From NCBI RefSeq assembly GCF_005503355.1, contig NZ_SCMK01000011.1, positions 62,001-126,000 on the forward strand: 64,000 bases of DNA, written 5' to 3'. The first letter of the stretch is position 1; each line of letters starts with the position of its first letter. The notes beneath the pieces were generated by a model. That model saw only the letters and a list, made by a program, of their open reading frames with translations, had not been told where the DNA came from and did no database searches. Positions 46,530-54,748 of the stretch are shown in pieces. The stretch comes from Sphingomonas sp. 1F27F7B. GTDB lineage: Bacteria > Pseudomonadota > Alphaproteobacteria > Sphingomonadales > Sphingomonadaceae. Made by a program: the position numbers and the translations under genes.

Positions 46530-48152
46530 TCACTTCGCCGGCCCGGTCCGGCTGGGTTCGGTCGGCAGCGGTCGCCGCGGGAACGGCTTGTCCGCATTCG
46601 CCGCGTTCCACAGGAAGCTCGCCAGGACGATCGAGGCCTGGCGCATGTCGTCGGCGTCGAGATGGTCGAACGTGTCCATCGACGTGTGGTGCATGCGGCC
46701 ATAGTCGTTCCAGTCCTGGATGAACTGGAAGCCCGGGACGCCGATCATCTGCATATATTCATTGTCCGGCCCGGTATTGTCCGACGCGGCGACCGTGGTG
46801 GCACCCATCGACGCGAACGGCGCGAGCCAGGCCTGGAAGATCGGCACCGCCGCCAGGTTGCGATAGGCATAGACGCCGCGGATCTTGCCCGAGCCGTTGT
46901 CGAGATTGAAATAGACCGACAGCTCGCCCCAGGTCGGCCGCTTGACGATCGGCCAGCTGGTCGAGCGGAGCCAGAAGCGGCCGTTCGCTCCCACCTTGGG
47001 CTCGGCCGGCGGCACGCGCTGCCCGAGCCGCTCCTCGACAAAGGCCGAGCTGCCGATCATCCCCTGCTCCTCAGCCCCCCACAGCGCGAAGCGGATGGTG
47101 CGGCGCGGGCGCGGCATCTTCGAGAGGATGCGCGCGGCCTCCATCACCATCGCCATGCCCGCGCCATTGTCCGCCGCGCCGTCCGCCGCCGCCGAACTGT
47201 CGAGATGCGCGCCGGCCATCACATAGGCGGCCTTCGGATCGCTGCCGGGGATCTCGGCGAAGATGTTGTAGGCCTGCGGATCGCTGTCGTCATAATGGAC
47301 CACGCTCTCGATCGCGAGCGTCGGCGTCTGCCCCGCATCGGCGAGGCGGACCAGACGGCGATAGTCTTCCGCGGCGATCTCCACCGCAGGCAAGGGCGCC
47401 TCGTCGCCCGGCGCGAAGCGATAGCCGTCGCCCATCACCAGCTTGCCGTCGCGCTTGGTCACCCGAGCATAGGCGAGCGCCCCCTCCGCCTTCAGGAAGT
47501 CCTCCATCTGGCGCGGGAAGAAATAGGATTTCTCCAGATAGGCCTTGCCGTCGGACGAGAATTTCGGCGGCTCGTACACGGCCAGCCTCGCGAATTCGTC
47601 CGCCGACAGGCGCGAGGCGGCCGGCGGCGTGTGGATGTCGTCGATGCCCGAGACCAGGACGATCCTGCCCGCCAGCTTGCCCTTCCACTGCGCGAAATCC
47701 GCCTTGCTCGTCATCGGCGCGAAGACGATCGGAGCAGCGATCACGCCGTTCGTGCCCGGCGTCCAGCTGATCGGAATGGCGATGAGCGCCAGCGGCCGGG
47801 GCGCGATCATCCGCACGCTCGAGCGCTCCATCCACCAGCCGCGCCCGAAGGGGAACCCCTGCTTGTGCACATTGGCGAGGCCCCAGCCGCGGAACTTCTC
47901 CTGGGTCCAGGCCTCGGCCTTGCGCGCACCGGGCGAATTGGTGAGCCGGCTGCCGATCTCGTCGCTCAGATAGCGCGCGATCTCCATCACTTCGCCATGC
48001 CGCTGGCCCTCGTCGACGATGCGATCGGTCATGTCGAGGTCCACGGCCTGGCCGCGGACCACGAGCGGCGCCACGCCGAACGCCAGGGCGAGCAGCGCCG
48101 CGCCGCCGCGCGGGAGAAGGCGGTTCGATCGGTTCTTCATGTCGCTCACCAT
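46530..48152 (-). CDS. M28 family zinc aminopeptidase, secreted
   Basis: The 540-residue protein has a signal peptide and then a PA-domain-like insertion. The M28 peptidase core carries GAHLDSSAAADGAADNGAGM (His and Asp zinc ligands), LWGAEEQGMIGS (Glu base and ligand), ASDNTGPDNEY and a final RMHHTSMDTFDHL. It should cut N-terminal residues from peptides in the periplasm. Start ATG 48152 overlaps the TonB receptor stop by 7 bases; MKNRSN at 48140 is an alternative. Coupling suggests it acts on what the receptor imports. Confidence 0.92.
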   Translation of the reverse strand: MVSDMKNRSNRLLPRGGAALLALAFGVAPLVVRGQAVDLDMTDRIVDEGQRHGEVMEIARYLSDEIGSRLTNSPGARKAEAWTQEKFRGWGLANVHKQGFPFGRGWWMERSSVRMIAPRPLALIAIPISWTPGTNGVIAAPIVFAPMTSKADFAQWKGKLAGRIVLVSGIDDIHTPPAASRLSADEFARLAVYEPPKFSSDGKAYLEKSYFFPRQMEDFLKAEGALAYARVTKRDGKLVMGDGYRFAPGDEAPLPAVEIAAEDYRRLVRLADAGQTPTLAIESVVHYDDSDPQAYNIFAEIPGSDPKAAYVMAGAHLDSSAAADGAADNGAGMAMVMEAARILSKMPRPRRTIRFALWGAEEQGMIGSSAFVEERLGQRVPPAEPKVGANGRFWLRSTSWPIVKRPTWGELSVYFNLDNGSGKIRGVYAYRNLAAVPIFQAWLAPFASMGATTVAASDNTGPDNEYMQMIGVPGFQFIQDWNDYGRMHHTSMDTFDHLDADDMRQASIVLASFLWNAANADKPFPRRPLPTEPSRTGPAK

Positions 48153-50722
48153 GCCTTGCGCAGCGAGACGCTGACGAAGCGGCCCAGCGGCGAATAGTTG
48201 GTCGAATCATAATTGACCGTGGTGTCGTCGAACGGCGCCAGATAGGGCGGCCGCGCGTCGGTGAGATTGTTCACGTACAACCCGAGCTCGAAGCCCTTCA
48301 GCGGCCCATGGGCCGCCGGCGCCTTCCACATCAGCGACAGGTCGAGCGTGGTCATCCCTTCCCTCGGCACCGGCGGCGCCACGTTCAGGTCGGTGATCCC
48401 CCCGGCATAATTGGCGAACAGCGCGCCGGTGAACGCCCCGAAATGCCCGGTCGCGCCGCCGCGGGCGCGGAACCGCGGGGGATTGAAGTTGGTGCCGGCG
48501 AGCTGCATGAGCGGCGCGCTCGCGGTGTTGCGCTGGTTGCTGCGCAGCCAGCTCGCCTGGCCCGAGAGCGTCACGTCGCCGGTCGCGGTCGGAATCCGAT
48601 AGCTGCCGACCAGGTCGACGCCCTTGATCCGCTGGCGCGCGGCATTGACGAGCTGGTTGCGGATGATCGCTACCACTTTCGCCGGATCATAGGGCTTGCC
48701 GGTGTAGTTGCCGAGGCCCCTGCTGTCGCGCGCGATCAGCGCCGCCTGCTGGGCCGGGGTCGGGGCATAGTCGATGAATTCCTGCAGCGCCGGATTGTCG
48801 AGCACCTTGAGCGTGGCGTTGCTCGCCGGCTGGACCACCCGATCGGTATAGTCGATGTCGAAATAGGTCGCCGACAGCTTCAGGCCCGGCACCGCCCGGG
48901 GATGCAGGTCGAGCGTCGTCGACAGGGTCCGCGCCCGCTCCGGCTTCAGATCGCGATTGCCGCCCGAGGTGAACAGCACCGTCGAGCCGGCGGGATAATT
49001 GCCCCCGTAATAGAAAGCGGGCTGGAGACCGACCCTGAACACCTGGAATTCGTTGCGCAGCGTCGGCGCCTTGAACGAACGACCCCAGGAAAGCTTGAGG
49101 TCGAGATCCGGCGCCGGCGCATAGACCAGGCCCAGCTTGGGCGTGGTGACGCCGTCGAAGCGATCATATTCCTCGTGGCGCAGCGCGGCCGAAAAGGTCA
49201 GCTGGTGCAGAAAGGGCGAAGCGTTGGCGGCGGAGACCAGCGGCACCGAAAGCTCGCCGAAACCATAGAAATTCCCCCGCCCATCGCCCGTCGGCACGGC
49301 GGAAGTGGCGGAATAGACCCGCAGATGGTTGTAGCGATAGCCTCCTCCCACCGCCAGCCGCACATCGCCCCCGGGAATCGCGAACAGCCGGCCATCCAGG
49401 TCCAGCTCGCCGCCATAGGCGTAATTGTCGTAGATGCTGCTGCCGCCGTCGTTGTAGCCGGTCACCTTGTCGATATAGTCGTCGAAACGGCGCGTCTTGT
49501 TGGCGCCGTACGACGCGCTGAGCGAGGCCTTCCAATCACCGGGCAGGCGCCAGGCCAGCGTCGGCGAGATCGCATAATTCTCGTTGCTGAACCGCGTCGT
49601 CGCGGCGAAGGCGACGGTCGAATATTCGGCGCCGTCGCTGTGGCGCCAGCTGTACAGGCCGTCGATGCCGAAGGTCAGGCGATCGGTGATGTCCTGGTGC
49701 GCGGTGACAAGTCCGCTGAAATGCTTGTGCGCATCGAGCAGCGTGTTGGGGCCTATGACATAGCGGGTATAGTCGCGCTGGTCCGATCGCACTGCGTTCT
49801 GCCGGTCATATTGCAGGGCGACCAGTGCGCCGCCGTTGCCCCAGCGGCCGCCGCCGACCGCGCCATATTCCTGCAGGAACCCGCCGCCATCGGTGGACGT
49901 GCCGAAGCGAAGCGAGGTGCTCACGCCCTCGAAGTCGCGCCGCAGGATGATGTTGGCGACCCCGCCGACCGCATCCGATCCATAGAGCGCGGAAGCGCCG
50001 TCGGGCATGACCTGGAGCTCCGCCACCGCATCGAGCGGAATCGCCGAGACGTCGACCGCCTGCGCGGTTCCGTCATAGGGAAGCCGGCGGCCGTTCAGCA
50101 GGGTGAGCGTCGCATCCGGGCCGAGGCCGCGCAGGTTCAGCGCGGAGGAGCCGGACGCATTGGTGTTGGCAGCCGTGCCAGCCTGAAACCGCGCGCCCGG
50201 ATTCTGCCCGCCATTATAGTTGCTGGGAATGTTGCGGATCACGTCGCCCAGATCGCGCTGCCCGGCTTCGCGCATCTCGCGCTGGTCGATCCGGAGGACG
50301 GGAGAGGCGACGGGCGCCCCGGCGATGTGCGTGCCGGTGACGACGATCTCCTGTTCGGCCGCGGCGACTTGCTCGGGAGCCGGATCCGCGTCCTGCGCGG
50401 CGGCCGTCGCGGCCACCACGACGAACACGCCGCGCGCGCTGCGGGAAACGCTCAACCCCGATCCGCGGATGAGGGCCGCAATCGCCGCGTCCGCAGTATA
50501 GGCGCCGTGCAGCGCATTGCTTCGCTTGCCGCGCACGACCTCGCCGCGGAAGACGATCTGCTCATGCGTCACGCCCGCAACGGTCTTGAGCGCGGCCTCC
50601 ATGTCCTGTGCGGGAATGTCGAGCCGGTAGCTGGCCTGCGCTTGCGCCGATACCGGCGAGAGACAGCTCGCAGCCACCGTCATGGCAGCGCCAATGCGAA
50701 GCAACGCCATCGAACCCCTCAT
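48146..50722 (-). CDS. TonB-dependent receptor with STN signalling domain
   Basis: The 858-residue outer-membrane receptor has a signal peptide ending SAQAQA and an STN (secretin/TonB short N-terminal) domain at about 30-95 (YRLDIPAQDMEAALKTVAG...). The plug follows (IVVTGTHIAG, LNLRGLGPDATLTLLNGRR, GASALYGSDAVGGVANIIL) and a 22-strand barrel, ending SLRKAW with an aromatic last residue. The STN domain contacts FecR. Its RBS AGGGGAAGAG abuts ATG 50722. The ligand is unknown; the downstream peptidase suggests a peptide or peptide-siderophore. Confidence 0.95.
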   Translation of the reverse strand: MRGSMALLRIGAAMTVAASCLSPVSAQAQASYRLDIPAQDMEAALKTVAGVTHEQIVFRGEVVRGKRSNALHGAYTADAAIAALIRGSGLSVSRSARGVFVVVAATAAAQDADPAPEQVAAAEQEIVVTGTHIAGAPVASPVLRIDQREMREAGQRDLGDVIRNIPSNYNGGQNPGARFQAGTAANTNASGSSALNLRGLGPDATLTLLNGRRLPYDGTAQAVDVSAIPLDAVAELQVMPDGASALYGSDAVGGVANIILRRDFEGVSTSLRFGTSTDGGGFLQEYGAVGGGRWGNGGALVALQYDRQNAVRSDQRDYTRYVIGPNTLLDAHKHFSGLVTAHQDITDRLTFGIDGLYSWRHSDGAEYSTVAFAATTRFSNENYAISPTLAWRLPGDWKASLSASYGANKTRRFDDYIDKVTGYNDGGSSIYDNYAYGGELDLDGRLFAIPGGDVRLAVGGGYRYNHLRVYSATSAVPTGDGRGNFYGFGELSVPLVSAANASPFLHQLTFSAALRHEEYDRFDGVTTPKLGLVYAPAPDLDLKLSWGRSFKAPTLRNEFQVFRVGLQPAFYYGGNYPAGSTVLFTSGGNRDLKPERARTLSTTLDLHPRAVPGLKLSATYFDIDYTDRVVQPASNATLKVLDNPALQEFIDYAPTPAQQAALIARDSRGLGNYTGKPYDPAKVVAIIRNQLVNAARQRIKGVDLVGSYRIPTATGDVTLSGQASWLRSNQRNTASAPLMQLAGTNFNPPRFRARGGATGHFGAFTGALFANYAGGITDLNVAPPVPREGMTTLDLSLMWKAPAAHGPLKGFELGLYVNNLTDARPPYLAPFDDTTVNYDSTNYSPLGRFVSVSLRKAW

Positions 50723-51066
50723 CTCTCTTCCCCTGTATCGCTCCCCGTTCGCCAGGAGCTTCCGGGAAGAAAGACGCACGAGCGGCGATATCGCGAAATG
50801 TCTGAACCATATCGCCATTCCGGCTCGCGGGACGCAGTGGCGAAACCCGCCCGCTCCGGCATCATGCAGCCCAGCGGGAGATGCCCCGCTTCGAGTTGAT
50901 CCAGGTCGAGGACCTGAACAAATCTTGTCACCCCGGCCTCAAGGCCGGGGTGACGATGGGAGAATATGAGTCTCCAACCTAGGGTCAAACCTCGATCAAG
51001 ACCTTGATTTCTTTCGTCATCCCCACGCAGGCGGGGATGACAAGGTTTGCTGAACGAGTCTTGACC
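50723..51066. other. 344-base gap between fecR and the TonB receptor gene
   Basis: The half nearest the receptor holds no clear sigma-70 boxes; a FecI-type promoter is expected but cannot be picked by eye. The half nearest fecR is filled by the composite palindrome. No supported ORF. Confidence 0.6.
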
Positions 51067-51070
51067 CTAG
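50927..51070. repeat. Composite palindromic repeat, copy C, running into the fecR stop
   Basis: A 28-base palindrome (50927-50954, arms GTCACCCCGGCC / GGCCGGGGTGAC) is followed by a linker with AGTCTCCAACCTA, shared in form with copy A. Then comes the CGTCATCCCC-type palindrome (51015-51041, one base different from copies A and B). Around the last, CTAGGGTCAA (50979-50988) and TTGACCCTAG (51061-51070) make perfect 10-base outer arms, the latter including the fecR stop. The fecR transcript would fold into this hairpin. Confidence 0.85.
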
Positions 51071-52095
51071 CGCCCGGTGGAACGCAGGACCACCGTCTCT
51101 CCGCGCCGGAGCTTCCGCAGTCCGTAGAGCGTGACCACGCCGTCGATGAACGCTTCGGTGTCACCCGCATTGAACGTACCGCTCACCGGCAACGCGGCGG
51201 TGACCGGATCCTCGACCACGAGCCTTGCTCCGGAATAGCGATTGACCCGCTCCACGGCGACGCCCAGCGGCTCGTCGGAGAAGACCAGCTGTCCCTGCTC
51301 CCAGGCGGAACTGCGGACCATGTCGACGGCCTCCAGCCGCACCGCCGGGGAAGCGCCGGCCGGGACGATCAGCGCCGTGCTGGGCGCCAGCATCCGGTCC
51401 GCAGGCGTCCTGCCCTGGAGCAGGACGTGCCGGGGCACCTGATCGGCGGGGCCGTCCTCGAGCACCGAAACCGAGCCCTGGTAGAGCACTACCCGCATCT
51501 CCGCCCGGAACAACTCGATGCTGAACGCCGTGCCCGTCGCGACCACCATGCGATCGCCGGCCGTAACCGCGAAGGGGCGCCGCGGATCCTTGGCGACTTC
51601 GAACCGCGCCCGGCCGGCGAGCAGGCGCAGCGCCCGCCGCTCGGCGTCATAGCGCACCTCGACGGCGCTCGCCGCATCGAGGGAGAGCCGCGACCCGTCG
51701 TCGAGCGTGACTAGGCGGCGCTCGCCGATCCCGGTCCGATAGGTTTCGCCGCGCGGATAGAAATAGAAGGTCGCGACGATCAGCAGGAGGCAGGCGGCAA
51801 GCGCCCCAAGGACGTGTCGCAGTTCCGGCCGCCAGCCGCGCGCGGCGCGCCGGTCGGCCTGGCTCAGCGCCTTGAGCGCGTCCGCGCGCGCGGCGACCAG
51901 TTCGGGCGCCTCCGCTGCCTCGCCCGCCATTCGCCAGGCCCGGACCATGCCGGCGAGCACCTCGCGATTGGCCGGATGCGCCTCCAGCCACAATTCGAGC
52001 TCGAGTTCCTCCTCCAGGTCGATCGGCCCTTCATGGAACCGCATCAACCATGCCACCGCCTGTTGGCGGACGCCGTCCGGATCGCCGCCGCTCAC
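51067..52095 (-). CDS. FecR family anti-sigma factor
   Basis: The 342-residue protein has a cytoplasmic DUF4880 anti-sigma region (about 10-55, AVAWLMRFHEGPIDLEEELELELWLEAHPANR). One membrane helix follows (about 98-115), a periplasmic FecR domain (ERRLVTLDDGSRLSLDAASAVEVRY) and a C-terminal STN-like end (PLGVAVERVNRYSGARLVVEDP). It passes the receptor signal to the sigma factor. GTG 52095 overlaps the sigma-factor stop as GTGA. Confidence 0.93.
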   Translation of the reverse strand: MSGGDPDGVRQQAVAWLMRFHEGPIDLEEELELELWLEAHPANREVLAGMVRAWRMAGEAAEAPELVAARADALKALSQADRRAARGWRPELRHVLGALAACLLLIVATFYFYPRGETYRTGIGERRLVTLDDGSRLSLDAASAVEVRYDAERRALRLLAGRARFEVAKDPRRPFAVTAGDRMVVATGTAFSIELFRAEMRVVLYQGSVSVLEDGPADQVPRHVLLQGRTPADRMLAPSTALIVPAGASPAVRLEAVDMVRSSAWEQGQLVFSDEPLGVAVERVNRYSGARLVVEDPVTAALPVSGTFNAGDTEAFIDGVVTLYGLRKLRRGETVVLRSTGR

Positions 52096-52625
52096 CGACT
52101 TTTCTCCATGGAACTGGCCAGCGCCTCCAGCGCGCGCTGGACATGGATCTCGACCATGCGGACCGACAGGCCGAAGCTGTCCGCGATCGTGCGCTTGTCG
52201 ATATGCTCGATGCGGTACAGCGTGAAGATCCTTCGGGTCTTTTCGGGCAGTTGATCGATCGTGCGCGCGACGAGACCGAGATTCTCCCGCCCCTCGGCAA
52301 CGCGGTGGGGATCCAGCGGATCAATGCCCAGGAAATCCTCGATCGCCCGGGATTCCCGGTAGCTGGTGCGGACGCGCTCGCGCCGTCCCTTGTCGCGCAG
52401 CAGGTTCGCTGCGATCCGGAAGACATAGGCATCCGCCATCGGCGCCTCGCGCTTCGGATCGCGCACGATGCGGAAGAAGACGTCCTGGGTGAGATCCTCG
52501 GCTTCGGACAGCGTTTGCACACGTCGTGCGAAGAATGCGATCAGCGCCCGGCGCAAACGCCGGTCGTTCTCCGTCAATTCCTGTCGCACGGCCTTGGTCA
52601 ATCGCTTCGAACCCTCCGACAGCAT
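52092..52625 (-). CDS. FecI-like ECF RNA polymerase sigma factor
   Basis: The 177-residue sigma-70 family protein has region 2 at about 20-75 (AEDLTQDVFFRIVRDP, with Asp-Leu-x-Gln-Asp) and region 4 at about 120-170 (LPEKTRRIFTLYRIEHIDKRTIADSFGLSVRMVEIHVQRALEAL). It should transcribe the receptor operon when FecR releases it. ATG 52625 is the sensible start; a longer frame reaches through the tRNA-Trp gene on the other strand and is not real. No separate iron (Fur) site was identified. Confidence 0.92.
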   Translation of the reverse strand: MLSEGSKRLTKAVRQELTENDRRLRRALIAFFARRVQTLSEAEDLTQDVFFRIVRDPKREAPMADAYVFRIAANLLRDKGRRERVRTSYRESRAIEDFLGIDPLDPHRVAEGRENLGLVARTIDQLPEKTRRIFTLYRIEHIDKRTIADSFGLSVRMVEIHVQRALEALASSMEKSR

Positions 52626-52799
52626 AACGCGCAGCTTCGCGGAATCCGAAACGGGAAAATCATGGGGATCGACGCTTCCGTCCGGCAGGTATCGACCGAA
52701 GGCTCGCAAGCCGCGCTCATTTCCGACCTCGGAAGGGCAAGGGATGCCAGCTTTCCCCTTGCTTTCCGCCCTGCCCGCCCATAAAGCCACCCACCGCAC

Positions 52800-52876
52800 A
52801 GGGGCGTAGCTCAGCTGGTTAGAGCGTCGGTCTCCAAAACCGAAGGCCCTCGGTTCGAATCCGAGCGCCCCTGCCA
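52800..52876 (+). tRNA. tRNA-Trp(CCA)
   Basis: The 77-base sequence folds into a cloverleaf: acceptor AGGGGCG with CGCCCCT, D-arm AGCTCAGCTGGTTAGAGC, anticodon stem TCGGT/ACCGA around CTCCAAA (anticodon CCA at the loop centre), and T-arm with GGTTCGAATCC. Discriminator G and encoded CCA follow. In many Alphaproteobacteria this gene precedes secE-nusG; here a capsule cluster follows. Confidence 0.97.
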
Positions 52877-53107
52877 TTTCCGCCCCCGCTCGATCCGGGA
52901 TCCGGGCACCCCCTGATCCAGAGACGCCGAGCAGGCGTTCGAGGCGGCACCCGCCTCTCTACACGTTTGCGATGACATTTTCGCCAGGCCATAGCCATGC
53001 GGCGCTCTTGTCTATTTCGCTTTCCGGCTGGGGGAATCCCCAGCCCGCTCGCCCGCTGCGCCTGCGATAGCGATTGTGTGGATTGCGATCGCAGACCAGC
53101 CGATGCC

Positions 53108-54748
53108 ATGACCGCTCTCGCCGCCCCGACGCGCGCCGCTCCGCTTCTGCAGGCGCCGCCGGCCTTTGCGAGGCGTTCCCGGGCGCCCCTGGCGGTCGCC
53201 CGGGGTTCGCGCCGCCGCGTGTCGCTGACGCGGGCGCAGGCCGAACGGTCGGATGCGCTGATCGAACGGCTGCGCGAGTTGCGGGTCGGCGGCTGCTTCT
53301 GGGGTGCCCGGCCGCCCCTTTCCATGGGCTGCACCGTGGTGCGGTGCCCGGTTGCGGGCGCCCTGACCCTGGCGAGCGATGCCAAGGCCATGCACTGGGC
53401 CGATACCGAAGCGCTGGGGAGTGGAATCGACCCTTGGCATCTGCTCGACCATGCCGCGCGCGTGATCGCCCCGCACGGCGACACATTCGCGATACTCGCC
53501 AGGCTGCAGGGTGTCCCCACCACTGATTCCGTTACCGGCGAACCGCTGCCGCTAGACCCGGATGCGCGCCGTGCCCTCGCCTGGGAAACGCTTGTCGAGG
53601 CCCACAGATATCACGAACCCTTCACCGGATCGGAGATATCGGCGGAAGCGGCCATCGACCTGCTCGGCGAATGGCGACGGCATATCGAGGCGACCGCCGG
53701 GATCGGCGTGCAATTCGGGATGCGGCCCTGGAAGCGCGGCCAGATCGATCGTTTCCTCATGGGCGCCGCCCGCGCGCCCCGGCATGCCGGCCGGGGCGCA
53801 CATGCGCTGGCCAGGGCGGGCGCGAACAAGAGCGCCATCGCGATATGGCCGTCGCGGGTGCCGCCGGACTTCGAGGCGAGTGCCGCGGCGGCGGGCGTGC
53901 CGATGGCCCGGATCGAGGACGGGTTCCTCCGCTCGCTGGGCCTGGGCGTGCATCTGGTGCCGCCGCAGTCGATCATCATCGACCGCCGGGGAATGCATTA
54001 CGACCCAGGCCGGCCCAGCGATCTGGAAGCATTGCTGTCGCAACATCCCTTCCCGCCCGAGCTGCTGCGCCGCGCCGCAGCGCTTCGCGCCGCGATCGTC
54101 ACCGCCGGGATCGGCAAATATGGCCGCGCCGACAGGGCGTCGCCGATCGCGCTGCCGCAGGACCGGCGCAACGTCCTGGTGGTCGGCCAGGTCGAGGACG
54201 ACTGGTCGGTCCGGATGGGCGATGTTGCGGGCCTGGGCAATTCGGGGCTTGTGAAGCGCGCCCGTGCGCACGCGCCGGATGCATTCCTCCTCTACAAGCC
54301 GCATCCCGACACGCTCTCCGGCCATCGCCGCGGCGCACTCGACCGCGAGGCACGCGGCCTTGCCGACCGGATACTCGACAGGCCGTGCGGACTGGCGCCG
54401 CTGCTGGAGCAGGTCGATGAAGTCCATGTCCTCACTTCGCTGGCCGGGTTCGAGGCATTGCTGCGCGAACGCGCCGTGACGTGCCACGGCGTGCCCTTCT
54501 ATGCCGGCTGGGGGCTGACTCGCGACTTCGTGACGGTGCCGCGCCGCACGCGCCGCCTGACGCTCGACGCGCTGGTGGCGGCAACCCTGCTCCTCTACCC
54601 GCTCTATCTGGACCCGGAGACCGGCCTGCCCTGTTCGGCTGAGCGGCTGGTCGCATGCCTGGCGAGCGCAGTCCCGCGGATATCGCTGCTGAGCCGGCTG
54701 CGGCGGATGGAGGGCAAGATCCGCAACGTGCTGGGGGGGGCGGCATGA
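53108..54748 (+). CDS. kpsC: KpsC-like capsule polysaccharide protein, first repeat degenerate
   Basis: The 546-residue protein has the full C-terminal KpsC module. The module shows ARIEDGFLRSLGLGVHLVPPQSIIIDRRGMHYDP (about 265-300), VLVVGQVEDDWSVRMG, LYKPHPDTLSGHRRGAL and VDEVHVLTSLAGFEALLRERAVTCHGVPFYAGWGLT. KpsC normally has two such modules that build the beta-Kdo linker of capsule. Here only the end of the first is left (IDPWHLLDHAARVIAPHGDTFAILARLQGVP, about 100-135), joined to the usual linker (YHEPFTGSEISAEAAIDLL). Start ATG 53108 has no clear ribosome-binding site; an earlier ATG at 52997 exists. The stop overlaps kpsS (ATGA) after a G8 run. Confidence 0.85.
   Translation: MTALAAPTRAAPLLQAPPAFARRSRAPLAVARGSRRRVSLTRAQAERSDALIERLRELRVGGCFWGARPPLSMGCTVVRCPVAGALTLASDAKAMHWADTEALGSGIDPWHLLDHAARVIAPHGDTFAILARLQGVPTTDSVTGEPLPLDPDARRALAWETLVEAHRYHEPFTGSEISAEAAIDLLGEWRRHIEATAGIGVQFGMRPWKRGQIDRFLMGAARAPRHAGRGAHALARAGANKSAIAIWPSRVPPDFEASAAAAGVPMARIEDGFLRSLGLGVHLVPPQSIIIDRRGMHYDPGRPSDLEALLSQHPFPPELLRRAAALRAAIVTAGIGKYGRADRASPIALPQDRRNVLVVGQVEDDWSVRMGDVAGLGNSGLVKRARAHAPDAFLLYKPHPDTLSGHRRGALDREARGLADRILDRPCGLAPLLEQVDEVHVLTSLAGFEALLRERAVTCHGVPFYAGWGLTRDFVTVPRRTRRLTLDALVAATLLLYPLYLDPETGLPCSAERLVACLASAVPRISLLSRLRRMEGKIRNVLGGAA

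Noticed and set aside
52626..52877. N-terminal extension of the ECF sigma factor running across the tRNA-Trp gene
   Set aside because: The extension is the complement of the tRNA and has no protein features; the ATG at 52625 gives a normal-length FecI-like protein.
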